Shown: positions 1-10,153, counted from the first letter of the stretch. The stretch is 64,000 nucleotides of DNA from Variovorax sp. OV329 (GCF_900114785.1 NZ_FOUG01000001.1:248001-312000), one strand, 5' to 3'. Notes: generated by a model from the sequence alone, not told the origin. Translations and numbers: made by a program.

Positions 1-347
1 GCAATGTCAGCATAGCGGGCGCGATGTACCCTCGGACTGTTGGCACACACGTCTTCCAGATTGTTGTTGCCCTGGTGCCACCGTTTGAACTGCGCAATCT
101 CACATCTGGGTAAGCCCGAAAAGCTTTGATAGATGGCTTGCACTTGTGTGTAGAAGCGATCGCCAGCCTGCGTATCGCCGTAGGCGAACGATGTCATCAC
201 CTCTTTGAGTGGTGGATTGGCATCAAAGAGGTCCAGGGAGAAAGCGCCGGCCTTCGGTGCGCGGCACCAGATCTGATAGACGATGAAGTTGATGAAGCGA
301 TGCATACGCTCCATTTGATGCGGAACGTAGGTGTAGGCGAACAACAT
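1..347 (-). CDS. Unknown protein coupled to the restriction-associated ATPase (partial, runs off left edge)
   Basis: Reading the minus strand from the ATG at 347-345 gives 115 uninterrupted codons to the window edge, so the 3' end is missing. The protein starts MLFAYTYVPHQMERMHRF and includes QIWCRAPKAG and EIAQFKRWHQGNNN. I recognise no family, and I see no signal peptide, membrane helix or nuclease motif in the visible part. Its ATG shares one base with the TGA of the upstream ATPase gene (TGATG), which indicates translational coupling and a joint function. It could be the effector or partner of the ATPase; that is inference. The reading frame is certain, the function unknown. Confidence 0.8.
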   Translation of the reverse strand, partial: MLFAYTYVPHQMERMHRFINFIVYQIWCRAPKAGAFSLDLFDANPPLKEVMTSFAYGDTQAGDRFYTQVQAIYQSFSGLPRCEIAQFKRWHQGNNNLEDVCANSPRVHRARYADI

Positions 348-2281
348 CAGCCCGGCACCTCCGCGGAACCTGGCTGATGACTGGCAAGAATCGCCTTGAT
401 CAACAATACCTTTTCCACCGAGTCGCCGAGTTGCTGGTGGATTTCTGTGATCAGTGCTTCCTTGTTTTCGGCGCCCTGTTCGAAGCGCGCCCGCAACGCC
501 TCCAGCAGCGCCTGCGCATGGCCGCCGATGGTTTCGCGCTTACCGAATGTATTCATCGTGATCTTGTTGATCGACGCGCCCAGCGTGTTGTAGTCCGGAT
601 GGCGAATGCTGACCGTGCCGCTGGCTTTGTCTTTGGCGAACAGCAGCACCTTGTCCGGCTTGCTGTCGGAGATCAGGAAGGGAGTGTGGGTGGTGATCAG
701 CATTTCCTGCCCCACATCCCCTGCATCGGGTAGGCACTGGCGCAGGCGGCTGATGAAGTTGGCGCGCCAGTCAGGGTTGAAGTGGGTTTCCGGCTCGTCG
801 AGCAGGAACAGGCTGTTGGTCTCTCGAAACAGCAGGCACAAGCCGAGGCTGTGCAGTAACTGGTGCTCGCCGTCAGACAGCTCCTTGAGCATCATCGATT
901 GCGCCGCGCCCTGTTTGGAAAAGCGCACGAACTTGAAACGCATGATGCGCTGGTCAGACGCCAGCGTTGGCACCGTTTCGCTGGCGTAGTGGCTGGTGGA
1001 GCGGTACAGATCAGCCTTGAGTGCATCGCTTACGGCATACAGGTTGAGCGTCAGCAGCACCTGAAAAGCCTGGAATAGCGCCAGCGGCGATCCGTCGAAG
1101 TTTTCGCGGAAGGCCAGTTTGGTGGCGTCATTGACGCGGTAGTCCAGGATCAGGGAGTCGGTCGCCTCATCTATGAAAGTCAATGTGGCACAGCGCTTCA
1201 GTCTCGTAACCGCTGGATCGAAGTTTTCATACTTCGTTGACGACCGCTCAGGCTTTGTTCGTAGCTCGCGCTGCAGACTTTCGTCTGCTTCAAGGAGATG
1301 CATCAAGTTCAGGCGATATCGGGGGCCAACACCATCGTCATCGTCAACCCGTAGCGCAGGATTGCTTCTGACTATCTCCCTATGAATCATGTCTATGCGT
1401 GCGATATCAGTTGCACTCGGATGCTCTGATCGAATCCTGTTTGCTCGCAGATTCTGTTCATCATCGTTGGCTCTATCAAAGCCTTCAAGCTGCTCCGGCG
1501 AAAGAGGAATGCTGCGCCGGATGATGATGCGGAACTCCCGCAATTCCTCGATGCCGACATCCTCGCGGAAGGGCTGGAGCGTGGCGTCGTCATGAAAAAG
1601 CAGGTTGCACAGCAGGATGGCTTGGCTGAAACCACTGTCCAGATAGGCCAGCCGCGTTTCCGGGTGGCCGGGATAACTTAACTGCCGCGTTAGTGCATGC
1701 CAGTATTCGTCGAACTGCACGAAGCGCAGTTTGAAGAAGGGCAAGCTGAGGATTTCGTTCTCGCCGGAGGAATAACCCAGGACGAATTCAGGCAGCAAGA
1801 ACGCCCGCTCTTCATCGGTCAAGGTACTGAATCCATCGGTGACAAAGGCTTCGTTATTGATCCAGGCGAGCCCGGGTGAAGCATTGGGCTCCTTAAGCAC
1901 GCGCACATGCGCGTGGCGCGGGCCCTCAAGCTGTCGATAGGATCGTGGTACCTGGATCAGGTAGTCCAGTTCGTAAGCGTTTGGGCTGCCTTGCTGTTCC
2001 TGGATGCCATTCGGGTTGACCTCGGTGTCGTCCTCGAAAATGCGGGGCAAAAAACTACGACGCACCCGTTGAACTTCCAGCTGAAAGAAGATCGCCGCCA
2101 GCGCTTCGAGCAGGTTGGACTTGCCGCTGCCATTGGGGCCGGCGCACACAAAGGGCGCAAAGCCTTCGGGCTGAGCCAGTTCGTCCTGCAGGCTCCAATC
2201 GGTGCGAAAGTGATGCTCAAAACCACAGGGCAGGCTGCGAAAGCCTGCCGGGTCGGTGATCTTGAGGCGCAGCAGTTTCAT
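347..2281 (-). CDS. Restriction-system-associated ABC/SMC-type AAA ATPase
   Basis: 644 residues. Walker A GPNGSGKSN lies at residues 48-56 and an ABC-like signature LSDGE at 468-472. Walker B LFLLDEPE is at 491-498 with catalytic Glu496, and the H-loop His is at 532. About 410 residues separate Walker A from the signature. This is the layout of Rad50/RecF-like ATPases in defence loci (OLD, Septu PtuA, RloC). It agrees with my memory of a family annotated as restriction system-associated AAA family ATPase. I see no C-terminal TOPRIM or HNH motif, so any nuclease activity would need a partner. Its ATG overlaps the hsdS stop (ATGA), and its own stop overlaps the start of the next gene. Confidence 0.9.
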   Translation of the reverse strand: MKLLRLKITDPAGFRSLPCGFEHHFRTDWSLQDELAQPEGFAPFVCAGPNGSGKSNLLEALAAIFFQLEVQRVRRSFLPRIFEDDTEVNPNGIQEQQGSPNAYELDYLIQVPRSYRQLEGPRHAHVRVLKEPNASPGLAWINNEAFVTDGFSTLTDEERAFLLPEFVLGYSSGENEILSLPFFKLRFVQFDEYWHALTRQLSYPGHPETRLAYLDSGFSQAILLCNLLFHDDATLQPFREDVGIEELREFRIIIRRSIPLSPEQLEGFDRANDDEQNLRANRIRSEHPSATDIARIDMIHREIVRSNPALRVDDDDGVGPRYRLNLMHLLEADESLQRELRTKPERSSTKYENFDPAVTRLKRCATLTFIDEATDSLILDYRVNDATKLAFRENFDGSPLALFQAFQVLLTLNLYAVSDALKADLYRSTSHYASETVPTLASDQRIMRFKFVRFSKQGAAQSMMLKELSDGEHQLLHSLGLCLLFRETNSLFLLDEPETHFNPDWRANFISRLRQCLPDAGDVGQEMLITTHTPFLISDSKPDKVLLFAKDKASGTVSIRHPDYNTLGASINKITMNTFGKRETIGGHAQALLEALRARFEQGAENKEALITEIHQQLGDSVEKVLLIKAILASHQPGSAEVPG

Positions 2282-3843
2282 GCCTGGACAGCCTTCAGTT
2301 CTATACGGTTGCTTGCGTCATCAAACGCCTGCTTCAGCGTGCCAGCGGCCAGCGCATCGAACACCCAGGCTTTGATGTGCTCGTAGTCACTGGCTCCCAG
2401 CGCGAAGTCGTTGTCCGGGTGCAGTTCCGCCAGTCGCGTTTGCGCCGCGGCCATGAAGTGCTGCACCGAAAACGGCGTGCTGCCCAGTTGGCCGCCATAG
2501 GCCTCCAGCCACCGCGAGATCACTACCTCGCGCGCCTCAGCGCTCTCAAGCGCATCGAGCAAATTGTCGGTGTCGGGCAAGTTGATTGCCACGCCTTGTT
2601 CGGCGGGAGCGTGCAGGAGTTCTGCTTCCACGACTTTCTCTTCCTCAAGTTGTACGCCCAGCATGGGCACGCGGGACAGATCCAGCTCGCCCTTAAATGC
2701 CTGTTGGCTCAATGCTCCGTAGAGGGTTTCCAGATCGGTGAGGAATTGTTGGTAGCGGGATTTGACACCTTCGACTTTTTCTACAATGACCGCGAATTGG
2801 TTCTGTATTTCAAAGGGCGGCTTGATCATCCTGACCTTCTCAAAATCACCCTTCGTCAGAATTTTCTTCATCCCCTTCGACGCGTGGCTCTGTATATAAG
2901 CCCGGGACAACTTAAATAGGCCATACAAATACAGTGGATTGACATCCTTGCCTGGCTGGATGGCATTGATCTGTTGGTTGAAGGACACCGTCCTGTCTGT
3001 TAGTGCTGCACGCCCGATTGATTCGACGCTGCCAGCAATACAGGCCACAAGTAGGGCGCCGTCCGCTACCGTTCTCGCCCTTCTCGCGCCAACCTCAGAA
3101 AGATGCTCGGTGGAGGGCGTGACGAAAACAGCCTCACCAGTGATGTTGTCAGTCTTGATCCATTCGATGAAATCATCGTCGTAATTTGCCGGCTCATTTC
3201 TGGGTGGTGTATTGCCCGTAGAAATCTTGCCGAAGGCCTTCAATTCGGGCTTGTCCCACCCCTTCTCATTCCGCACCGGGTCACCAAATATCTCCAGAAA
3301 CACGCTCTTGAGCAGGTCGTCGAGTTGTTGCAGGTGTTGTCTGCGCTGGGTGATCAGCCCTTCCACTTTGCCTAGCAGGTGGGCAATGGAGACTTGGTCG
3401 TCGTGGGGCGGGAACGGAACTTCCAGATTGAGAAAGTCCGCTTTTGTCAGGCTGCGCCTGCGCGCAACGGCTCCCTGCATGCGCGTGGCGTAAAGACTCC
3501 TTGCCTGAGATGATCGCAGATAACGCTCAAGGTAAGGAATGTGGCAATCCATCTCATTCTTGAGCCTCCAGATGTCGTAGGCCGGGCTGACGATTCCCGC
3601 TGGATACTTCGTCTGAAACCCAAGGACACCTTCATCAATTGGAAAGCCAACAACGAGCTCATTCTTGTATGCGATGCGGTAGTTCGAGGTGTCCGAACTG
3701 GCAACGCGCTTCTTGAACTTGTCTGCTTGGTCGACCAAGCCATGCTTCATGGTGATTGAAAGCACTGGCAAGTCTTGATCACCAGCACGGTGGCGACCGG
3801 ACTGATCCAGGATTTCACTAAGGGGTTTGGCTGCCCAACTCAT
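2278..3843 (-). CDS. hsdS: Type I restriction-modification specificity subunit HsdS with C-terminal extension
   Basis: 521 residues. HsdS selects the bipartite target site for the HsdM methylase and the HsdR nuclease/translocase. Two target-recognition domains are visible: residues 1-150, ending in the typical LEVPFPPHDDQ turn, and about 195-345, ending in MIKPPFEIQNQF. They are separated by conserved coiled-coil segments at about 150-190 and 345-388 (LLKSVFLEIFGDP; LYGALSQQAFKGELDLS). An acidic tail of about 130 residues follows (390-521), which normal 400-460-residue HsdS proteins lack. The start overlaps the hsdM stop by ATGA, and the stop overlaps the ATPase start in the same way. Confidence 0.95.
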   Translation of the reverse strand: MSWAAKPLSEILDQSGRHRAGDQDLPVLSITMKHGLVDQADKFKKRVASSDTSNYRIAYKNELVVGFPIDEGVLGFQTKYPAGIVSPAYDIWRLKNEMDCHIPYLERYLRSSQARSLYATRMQGAVARRRSLTKADFLNLEVPFPPHDDQVSIAHLLGKVEGLITQRRQHLQQLDDLLKSVFLEIFGDPVRNEKGWDKPELKAFGKISTGNTPPRNEPANYDDDFIEWIKTDNITGEAVFVTPSTEHLSEVGARRARTVADGALLVACIAGSVESIGRAALTDRTVSFNQQINAIQPGKDVNPLYLYGLFKLSRAYIQSHASKGMKKILTKGDFEKVRMIKPPFEIQNQFAVIVEKVEGVKSRYQQFLTDLETLYGALSQQAFKGELDLSRVPMLGVQLEEEKVVEAELLHAPAEQGVAINLPDTDNLLDALESAEAREVVISRWLEAYGGQLGSTPFSVQHFMAAAQTRLAELHPDNDFALGASDYEHIKAWVFDALAAGTLKQAFDDASNRIELKAVQA

Positions 3844-5549
3844 CCCACCATCCCCTTCAATTCAAGCAAGTCACGCACGATGCCACTTTGTACCTTGGCA
3901 AGCTCCGCCTCATCCGCCTCACCAACCTCAGCCTGAATCAGTCGATCAAGAATTACGCCCGGCGCGTCGTAGCGCACTTCCTCGAACACATCGGTTTTGT
4001 AGCGGGAGAGTGAGAGGTCGTAGTTGTTCTGCTCGTCGGCGATCTCGGTGCGCGGCACCATGAAGCATTTGGCCGTGCGGACGATATCGGTGGCCGGGTT
4101 GCGGGCGTGGTACTTTGCGATGATGTCTTGCAGATCGCCGTGGCCTTCCTGCTTGCTGCGCTTGTCATCCAGCGAATAGCCGTCCGCGTCCATTTCGTAG
4201 AACCAGACGTATTCGGTGGCGGGCCGGGTGACCATGTCCTTTTGCCCCCAGACCTTGGTGAACAGCAGGATGGCGGTGCTGACCCCGGCATAGGGTTTAA
4301 ACACGCCACTGGGCAGGGTGATTACGGCCTTAAGGTCGCAACGCTCCACTAGCAACTGGCGCAGGGTCTTGAACGCGCCGCCGGAGCCGAACAGCACGCC
4401 CTGCGGCACGATCACGCAGGCGGTGCCACCTTTCTTCAGCAAGCGGTAGATGTTTTCGACAAACAGCAGCTCGGTCTTGGTGGTGCCGAGTTGCAGATTT
4501 TCGTTGATGTCGCCCTTGTCAATACTGCCGGTGAAGGGCGGGTTGGCCATCACGATGTCGTATTCGGATTCCTCGGTGTAGCTCTTGCTGAGGGTGTCCT
4601 TGTAGTCGATGTGCGGTTCGTCGATGCCGTGCATCATCAGGTTCATCAGGCCCAAGCGCACCATGGTCGCGTCGATGTCGTAGCCCCACAGCGAGCTGGC
4701 CAGAATGGCCTGGGCTTTTTCAGTGAGCGCGGCGGCGACGGAGCTGCGGACAAAGCCGTCTTCATCAGGCGTGAGATTTGTTGTGCCGACCTTGATGGCC
4801 AGTTTCGTGACGATGTATTGGTAGGCACCGAGCAGGAAGCCGCCGGAGCCACAGGCCGGGTCGGCGATCTTGTGGCCCAGTTGCGGCTGCACCAGATCGG
4901 CCATCAGCTTGATGATGTGGCGCGGAGTGCGGAACTGGCCGTTCTTGCCGGCGGTGGCGATCTCGGACAGCAGCATTTCATAGACATCGCCCTGGATGTC
5001 CTGAAAGGCTTGGCCGTTCTCGCGCGAGTCGCGCTCCATCACCTCGAAGATGTCGTCAATGGTCTTCACCGCCTCCACCAGCAGGGCAGGCTTGGGAATG
5101 ATGAACACGGCGTTCTTCATGTGGTGGGTGAAGTTGGACTCCGCGCCGTTCAGATCCTTGAGGAACGGGAACACGTTGTCTTGCACGTGGTCCAGCATTC
5201 GCTCCGCCGGGCTGAAGAACTTAAACTCACTCCAGCGCAGACTGCGCTTTTCGATCGCATAGCGTTTTTCGTCTTCCAGCTTCTTCAAGCGCTCTTCTGG
5301 CGAGTCTTCGTCGCGAAGATGGGCCCTGAACCTCGGCGGAATCCACTTGCCATCGAACTTGGAGGCGTATTTCTCGCCCGTGAATTCAGCGTCCGACTGG
5401 CGCTTAAGGTCCAGCTCATCTAGCCGCTTCATAAACAGCAGATAGGTAATCTGCTCAATGGCGGTGAGTGGGTTGCTGATACCACCGCTCCAGAATTTGT
5501 TCCAGAGCTGGTCAATCTTGTTTCTAAGTTCGGGGTTGTTTTGCAGCAT
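3840..5549 (-). CDS. hsdM: Type I restriction-modification DNA methyltransferase subunit HsdM
   Basis: 569 residues. This is the N6-adenine methyltransferase subunit, which uses S-adenosylmethionine and works as an M2S complex with HsdS. The N-terminal HsdM helical domain occupies about residues 5-170. AdoMet-binding motif I, DPACGSGGF, is at 230-238, and catalytic motif IV, NPPF, is at 336-339, the N6-adenine class signature. It begins 15 bases after the hsdR stop and overlaps hsdS by four bases. The length is normal and the domain appears intact. Confidence 0.97.
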   Translation of the reverse strand: MLQNNPELRNKIDQLWNKFWSGGISNPLTAIEQITYLLFMKRLDELDLKRQSDAEFTGEKYASKFDGKWIPPRFRAHLRDEDSPEERLKKLEDEKRYAIEKRSLRWSEFKFFSPAERMLDHVQDNVFPFLKDLNGAESNFTHHMKNAVFIIPKPALLVEAVKTIDDIFEVMERDSRENGQAFQDIQGDVYEMLLSEIATAGKNGQFRTPRHIIKLMADLVQPQLGHKIADPACGSGGFLLGAYQYIVTKLAIKVGTTNLTPDEDGFVRSSVAAALTEKAQAILASSLWGYDIDATMVRLGLMNLMMHGIDEPHIDYKDTLSKSYTEESEYDIVMANPPFTGSIDKGDINENLQLGTTKTELLFVENIYRLLKKGGTACVIVPQGVLFGSGGAFKTLRQLLVERCDLKAVITLPSGVFKPYAGVSTAILLFTKVWGQKDMVTRPATEYVWFYEMDADGYSLDDKRSKQEGHGDLQDIIAKYHARNPATDIVRTAKCFMVPRTEIADEQNNYDLSLSRYKTDVFEEVRYDAPGVILDRLIQAEVGEADEAELAKVQSGIVRDLLELKGMVG

Positions 5550-5564
5550 GGAGATGCCTGTGTG

Positions 5565-8363
5565 CTATGCGGCCAACTGTTCGGTAAGCTGCAGGATTTC
5601 GTCGATTTCGCGGGGGCTGAACACACCGCGGATGCCCTGGGGGTGGATGACTGTGAAGGGGGTGTTGATCAGGTCTCGCTTCTCCACCTTTTCGCGCTCG
5701 ACGATGAAGTTCTTCAATAGGTTGAGGAACTCCAGTTGCCGGCTGGACAATGTAGTGTGAGCTCGGATGAACCGGTCAAAAGCAACGCTGACCTGATCGG
5801 GGAAGCTCCTGAGCACCTCGATGCCCAGGATGTGACGGATGAACTGGATGAACCGGGCCTTGCGGTTCTTGTAGACCTGCCGCAGCAGAGCCTCTGTAAT
5901 GTGCGGGTGTTCTTCGTGCAGCAACTCGGCCAGTGCATTGGCTTCATCGGCGCTCACGGCCTCACCGTTCTTGATCTTCTGCAGCACTGAGTTGTGCTCG
6001 GTCAACTCGGCGATCAGCGACTCAACCATTTCGCGATAGCGGGAGATGCTTACCGCTTCGTGCTGCGGGCCGAACTCGACCCATTCCTTCTTGTGCAACT
6101 CGTCGGCCAGATCAAGATGCATCTTGTCTTGACCGGTGGTTTGCTCACGGAACTTCATCAACGGGCCGAGCTTGACCACCAAGTCGTCGAAAGCATCTTC
6201 GTCGGCCTCGACCCAGTAGTGCGCGGTCTGCGCCGCGCGAATAAGTGGCTCTTCCTGCTTCACAAAGCTGACCGAAAGTGGCAGCTCACTGATCTGTTCG
6301 ACGATGCCCTCCTTGATCGTCTCCGCCCGCTCCTTCTCCTCACCTAGCACCGCCAATGAGTATTCGAGCAGATCGCGCTCAAAGCGCATGGCCTTGAAGT
6401 CGGCTTCGGAAACGGTGCGGAACAAGGGTTTGATCTCGGCTCGCAAAAATACGAGCCTCTCGTGGGTGAGGCTGATCCAGAAGTTCCCTTCTTCCAGTCG
6501 AGTCAAGGCCGTGGCTGCTTCCTTGATGAACACTGACTCTTTCGGCAGCGCTGCAATCTGAAAGCGGAGTTTGGCGACCTCGCGGTCGGCGATGTCAGGT
6601 TGGCCACTGTCGTTGGCCTTCTCTATCTTGTCGAGCCGCAGTCCGACCAGCCGAACTGGTAGTGACAGTTGTGGCTTCAGTTCCTTGCCCTTGGGATTGA
6701 GCTTGAAGTACTCGAAGTTGTCCCAGCAATCCAAAATGAGGAACACGTCCTTCTCAAGGCACCAGGGCCTGGGCTTGTTCGTTTCCAGCAGCCGCGTGCC
6801 ACGCCCCACCATCTGCCAAAACTTGGTGTAGGAGAAGACCGGTTTGGCAAAGACAAGGTTGACGATCTCGCGCACGTCGATGCCAGTGTCAAGCATGTCA
6901 ACGCTGATGGCGATGCGAGGCATGTCGTTGTTGGTGAACTGATCGAGCAGTCCGCCTTTGCCGTAGACGCGCGGATCGTCCGAAACTAGCACCTTGGCCA
7001 ACTCGCCGTGATACTGGGGAAACAGCTTATCGAAGATCTCTTCCATGCGGCGGGCATGTGCCTTCGTCGCACAGAAGAAGATGGTCTTGCCAGGTAGCAC
7101 GCCGTTGGCGTCCTTGATGGCTTCCTCCATGAACTCCCGGACGATCAAGGTGTTGGTGCCTTTGTTTATCACCTGCTTTTCGAGCTGCGTGCCCTCGAAG
7201 TTGATCTCTTCGATGTCCTTGCCCTGCAAGATCAACTTCTTCTGATCTTCCAGTGAAATGGTCCGCTTGCTGATGCCGTCCATCTGGAACTTGGTCTGAA
7301 TCTTCATGACCTGAAAGTTGCATAGGTAAGGGGGCACGTTGTTCACGGCCTCCTCAAAGGTGTAGGCAAAGGTTGGCAGGCCGTCTTCGCAATGGAAGAG
7401 CTGGAAGGTGTTGTGATCGATGATGTCAGTTGGCGTGGCCGTCAAGCCCAGCGTGAGAGTCTTGAAGTAGTCGAGCACTTCGCCAAAGGTGTTGTAGATG
7501 GAGCGATGGCTCTCATCGACCACAATGAAGTCGAAGAAGTGCGGCGACAGGTGCTGCGTCTCATCCCGGATGATGTTGAGCATCGTGGGATAGGTAGCCA
7601 CGTAGACGCGCCGGTCTTTAGCGACAAGCTTCTCGCCCACGTTCGGCCAACGCGGCTCGTTGGGCATGTGCTCCTTGAAAGCCGCCAAGGCTTGCTCGCG
7701 CAGCGCGATACGATCGACGAGGAACAGCACCCTCTCGGCGTGGCCAGCACGCATCAGGGCGTCGACCATGGCAATGCAAGTGCGTGTCTTGCCCGTGCCG
7801 GTGGCCATCACCAGCAGGAACTCTCGCTTCTTCTGCTCGATGCCTTCGAGTACCGAACGAATGGCCCGGATCTGGTAGTCACGGCCTGCGATCGAGGTGT
7901 TGATGAACTCCTGGGTCAGCGGCTTGCGATTTCGGCGGATGTACCCGAAGCGTTCGAGATCATCCCGGCTCGGGAAGCCGACCACCTTTCGAGGCGGCGC
8001 GTTTTCAAGGTCCCAGAAGTAGGTTTCGAGACCGTTGGTGTAGAAGCAAAAGGGCAGTTCGCCGCCAATCTGCTTCTGGATGTTGTAGCAGTACTGCTTG
8101 GCCTGTTCCCGACCAAGCGCGGCGTCCTTTTCCGTTCGCTTGGCTTCAACGACAGCGAGCGGCCTGCGGTCCTTGCCTAGCAAGACATAGTCGCTAAATC
8201 GACGGCCTTCGTAAGGCGTGCGAGGGTCCGACACACCTTCCGGCAGACCGATCAGGATGTCGAACTCTTCGACCACCTGGGTTGGGTCTTTGACGTTCCA
8301 ACCCGACACCGCCAGCAGCTGGTCGATGTGCTCAGCGCGGGTTTGGACTTCAGACTTCGACAT
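5565..8363 (-). CDS. hsdR: Type I restriction endonuclease subunit HsdR
   Basis: 932 residues from the ATG at 8363. HsdR is the ATP-driven translocase and nuclease that cuts unmodified DNA. The N-terminal nuclease core shows Asp58 followed by VVEAK (Glu73, Lys75), the PD-(D/E)xK pattern. The SF2 helicase domain has Walker A ATGTGKT at 187-193 and box II DESH at 283-286. The C-terminal region contacts the methylase. The frame is open for 41 more codons upstream, but an AAGAAGG ribosome-binding site six bases before 8363, and the typical MSKSEVQTRAEHID start, favour this ATG. It is the first gene of the minus-strand defence operon. Confidence 0.95.
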   Translation of the reverse strand: MSKSEVQTRAEHIDQLLAVSGWNVKDPTQVVEEFDILIGLPEGVSDPRTPYEGRRFSDYVLLGKDRRPLAVVEAKRTEKDAALGREQAKQYCYNIQKQIGGELPFCFYTNGLETYFWDLENAPPRKVVGFPSRDDLERFGYIRRNRKPLTQEFINTSIAGRDYQIRAIRSVLEGIEQKKREFLLVMATGTGKTRTCIAMVDALMRAGHAERVLFLVDRIALREQALAAFKEHMPNEPRWPNVGEKLVAKDRRVYVATYPTMLNIIRDETQHLSPHFFDFIVVDESHRSIYNTFGEVLDYFKTLTLGLTATPTDIIDHNTFQLFHCEDGLPTFAYTFEEAVNNVPPYLCNFQVMKIQTKFQMDGISKRTISLEDQKKLILQGKDIEEINFEGTQLEKQVINKGTNTLIVREFMEEAIKDANGVLPGKTIFFCATKAHARRMEEIFDKLFPQYHGELAKVLVSDDPRVYGKGGLLDQFTNNDMPRIAISVDMLDTGIDVREIVNLVFAKPVFSYTKFWQMVGRGTRLLETNKPRPWCLEKDVFLILDCWDNFEYFKLNPKGKELKPQLSLPVRLVGLRLDKIEKANDSGQPDIADREVAKLRFQIAALPKESVFIKEAATALTRLEEGNFWISLTHERLVFLRAEIKPLFRTVSEADFKAMRFERDLLEYSLAVLGEEKERAETIKEGIVEQISELPLSVSFVKQEEPLIRAAQTAHYWVEADEDAFDDLVVKLGPLMKFREQTTGQDKMHLDLADELHKKEWVEFGPQHEAVSISRYREMVESLIAELTEHNSVLQKIKNGEAVSADEANALAELLHEEHPHITEALLRQVYKNRKARFIQFIRHILGIEVLRSFPDQVSVAFDRFIRAHTTLSSRQLEFLNLLKNFIVEREKVEKRDLINTPFTVIHPQGIRGVFSPREIDEILQLTEQLAA

Positions 8364-8967
8364 CCGCTGCCTTCTTTTCGTGCCTGTAATCGCATGGCCT
8401 GCAATACCGGTCAGACATGGCGATCCGTGACACGGTAAATGGCGTCGGTGGCGCTGGGAGGTGATGGTGCCGCAAGCAGCGCGCACTCGCCGAAGGGGGG
8501 TGGCGGGGGCAGCGTCCAGCGGCCCAACTCAGCTGCGACGCCCGAAAACTCCGGCAGCTAGAGTGTGTCAACGTGCTGAACCGCACCTTCTAAATCTCCT
8601 CGTCTTATTTTTTAGGGCCGATCGGCACCGGAGTTCGGGAGCGCATCCCGGCTACTCGGAGAAGATTCTGCCCGAGAAGCTGTCCGAAGTCGGGCGTTGT
8701 GCCAAGCGATGGTGGCTTCTCGTGTGGGCGCCGCGGCTGTGTCTGACCCGATTCACGGTCGGGGGATGAGACGTAGATAGTTCTCCTACTGCCTCCAATG
8801 ACTAAGTTTTGATGCATCGGAGGCCGGAATGTCGGCACTGGGCAGCCGCAACCGTCTGCTCCTTTCACCATCCGACTTCGAGTTGTTGCATTACGCCGTT
8901 CGAGGAAGGGAGGAGGCGCACCGCAGGCCACTAGCAACATTTGTATTTCCCGGGCATTTCCCAATGA
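8364..8967. other. Gene-free boundary region between hsdR and the tRNA-Thr terminator
   Basis: About 600 bases carry no ORF with coding character on either strand. Short frames exist, but none resembles a known protein. The hsdR promoter must lie at the low-coordinate side; no clear -35/-10 pair stands out. The stretch separates lower-GC restriction DNA from the high-GC core. I looked for a second copy of the tRNA-Thr 3' end, which would mark an attachment site, and found none. Confidence 0.6.
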
Positions 8968-8968
8968 A

Positions 8969-8997
8969 AAAGCCGCTATCGAAACGATAGCGGCTTT
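8969..8997 (-). terminator. Intrinsic terminator after tRNA-Thr
   Basis: A perfect 13-base inverted repeat (AAAGCCGCTATCG at 8969-8981 and its complement at 8985-8997) has a three-base loop. On the minus strand it is followed by a run of T. It lies 13 bases beyond the tRNA-Thr 3' end. Confidence 0.88.
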
Positions 8998-9010
8998 CCC
9001 TTATCTGCAT

Positions 9011-9086
9011 TGGTGCCGGAGAGATGATTCGAACACCCGACCTTCTCATTACGAATGAGCTGCTCTACCGACTGAGCTACACCGGC
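9011..9086 (-). tRNA. tRNA-Thr (anticodon CGT)
   Basis: A complete cloverleaf of 76 bases including an encoded CCA end. The minus strand begins GCCGGTGTAGCTCAG. The anticodon stem-loop is GCTCA-TTCGTAA-TGAG(A), with CGT reading ACG threonine codons, and the T-loop is TTCGAAT. One T-T mismatch occurs in the acceptor stem. Its 3' end faces the restriction locus, the usual orientation for an integration target. Confidence 0.96.
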
Positions 9087-9097
9087 TAAGCCATCGA

Positions 9098-10111
<1,014 letters not shown>

Positions 10112-10153
10112 GGGCGGCAATCCTTGCTTGGTTTCGTTCAATTCGTGTGTCGG

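Noticed and set aside
1..8363. Septu, Gabija or OLD system
   Set aside because: The ATPase lacks a visible TOPRIM domain, and the visible partner shows neither HNH nor helicase motifs. The neighbours are type I restriction genes.
8620..8640. Possible second copy of the tRNA-Thr 3' end (attachment repeat)
   Set aside because: Only a six-base match (CCGGAG) aligns, which is expected by chance.
8490..8960. Short frames in the gap between hsdR and tRNA-Thr
   Set aside because: None has a ribosome-binding site, family motif or composition like neighbouring genes.
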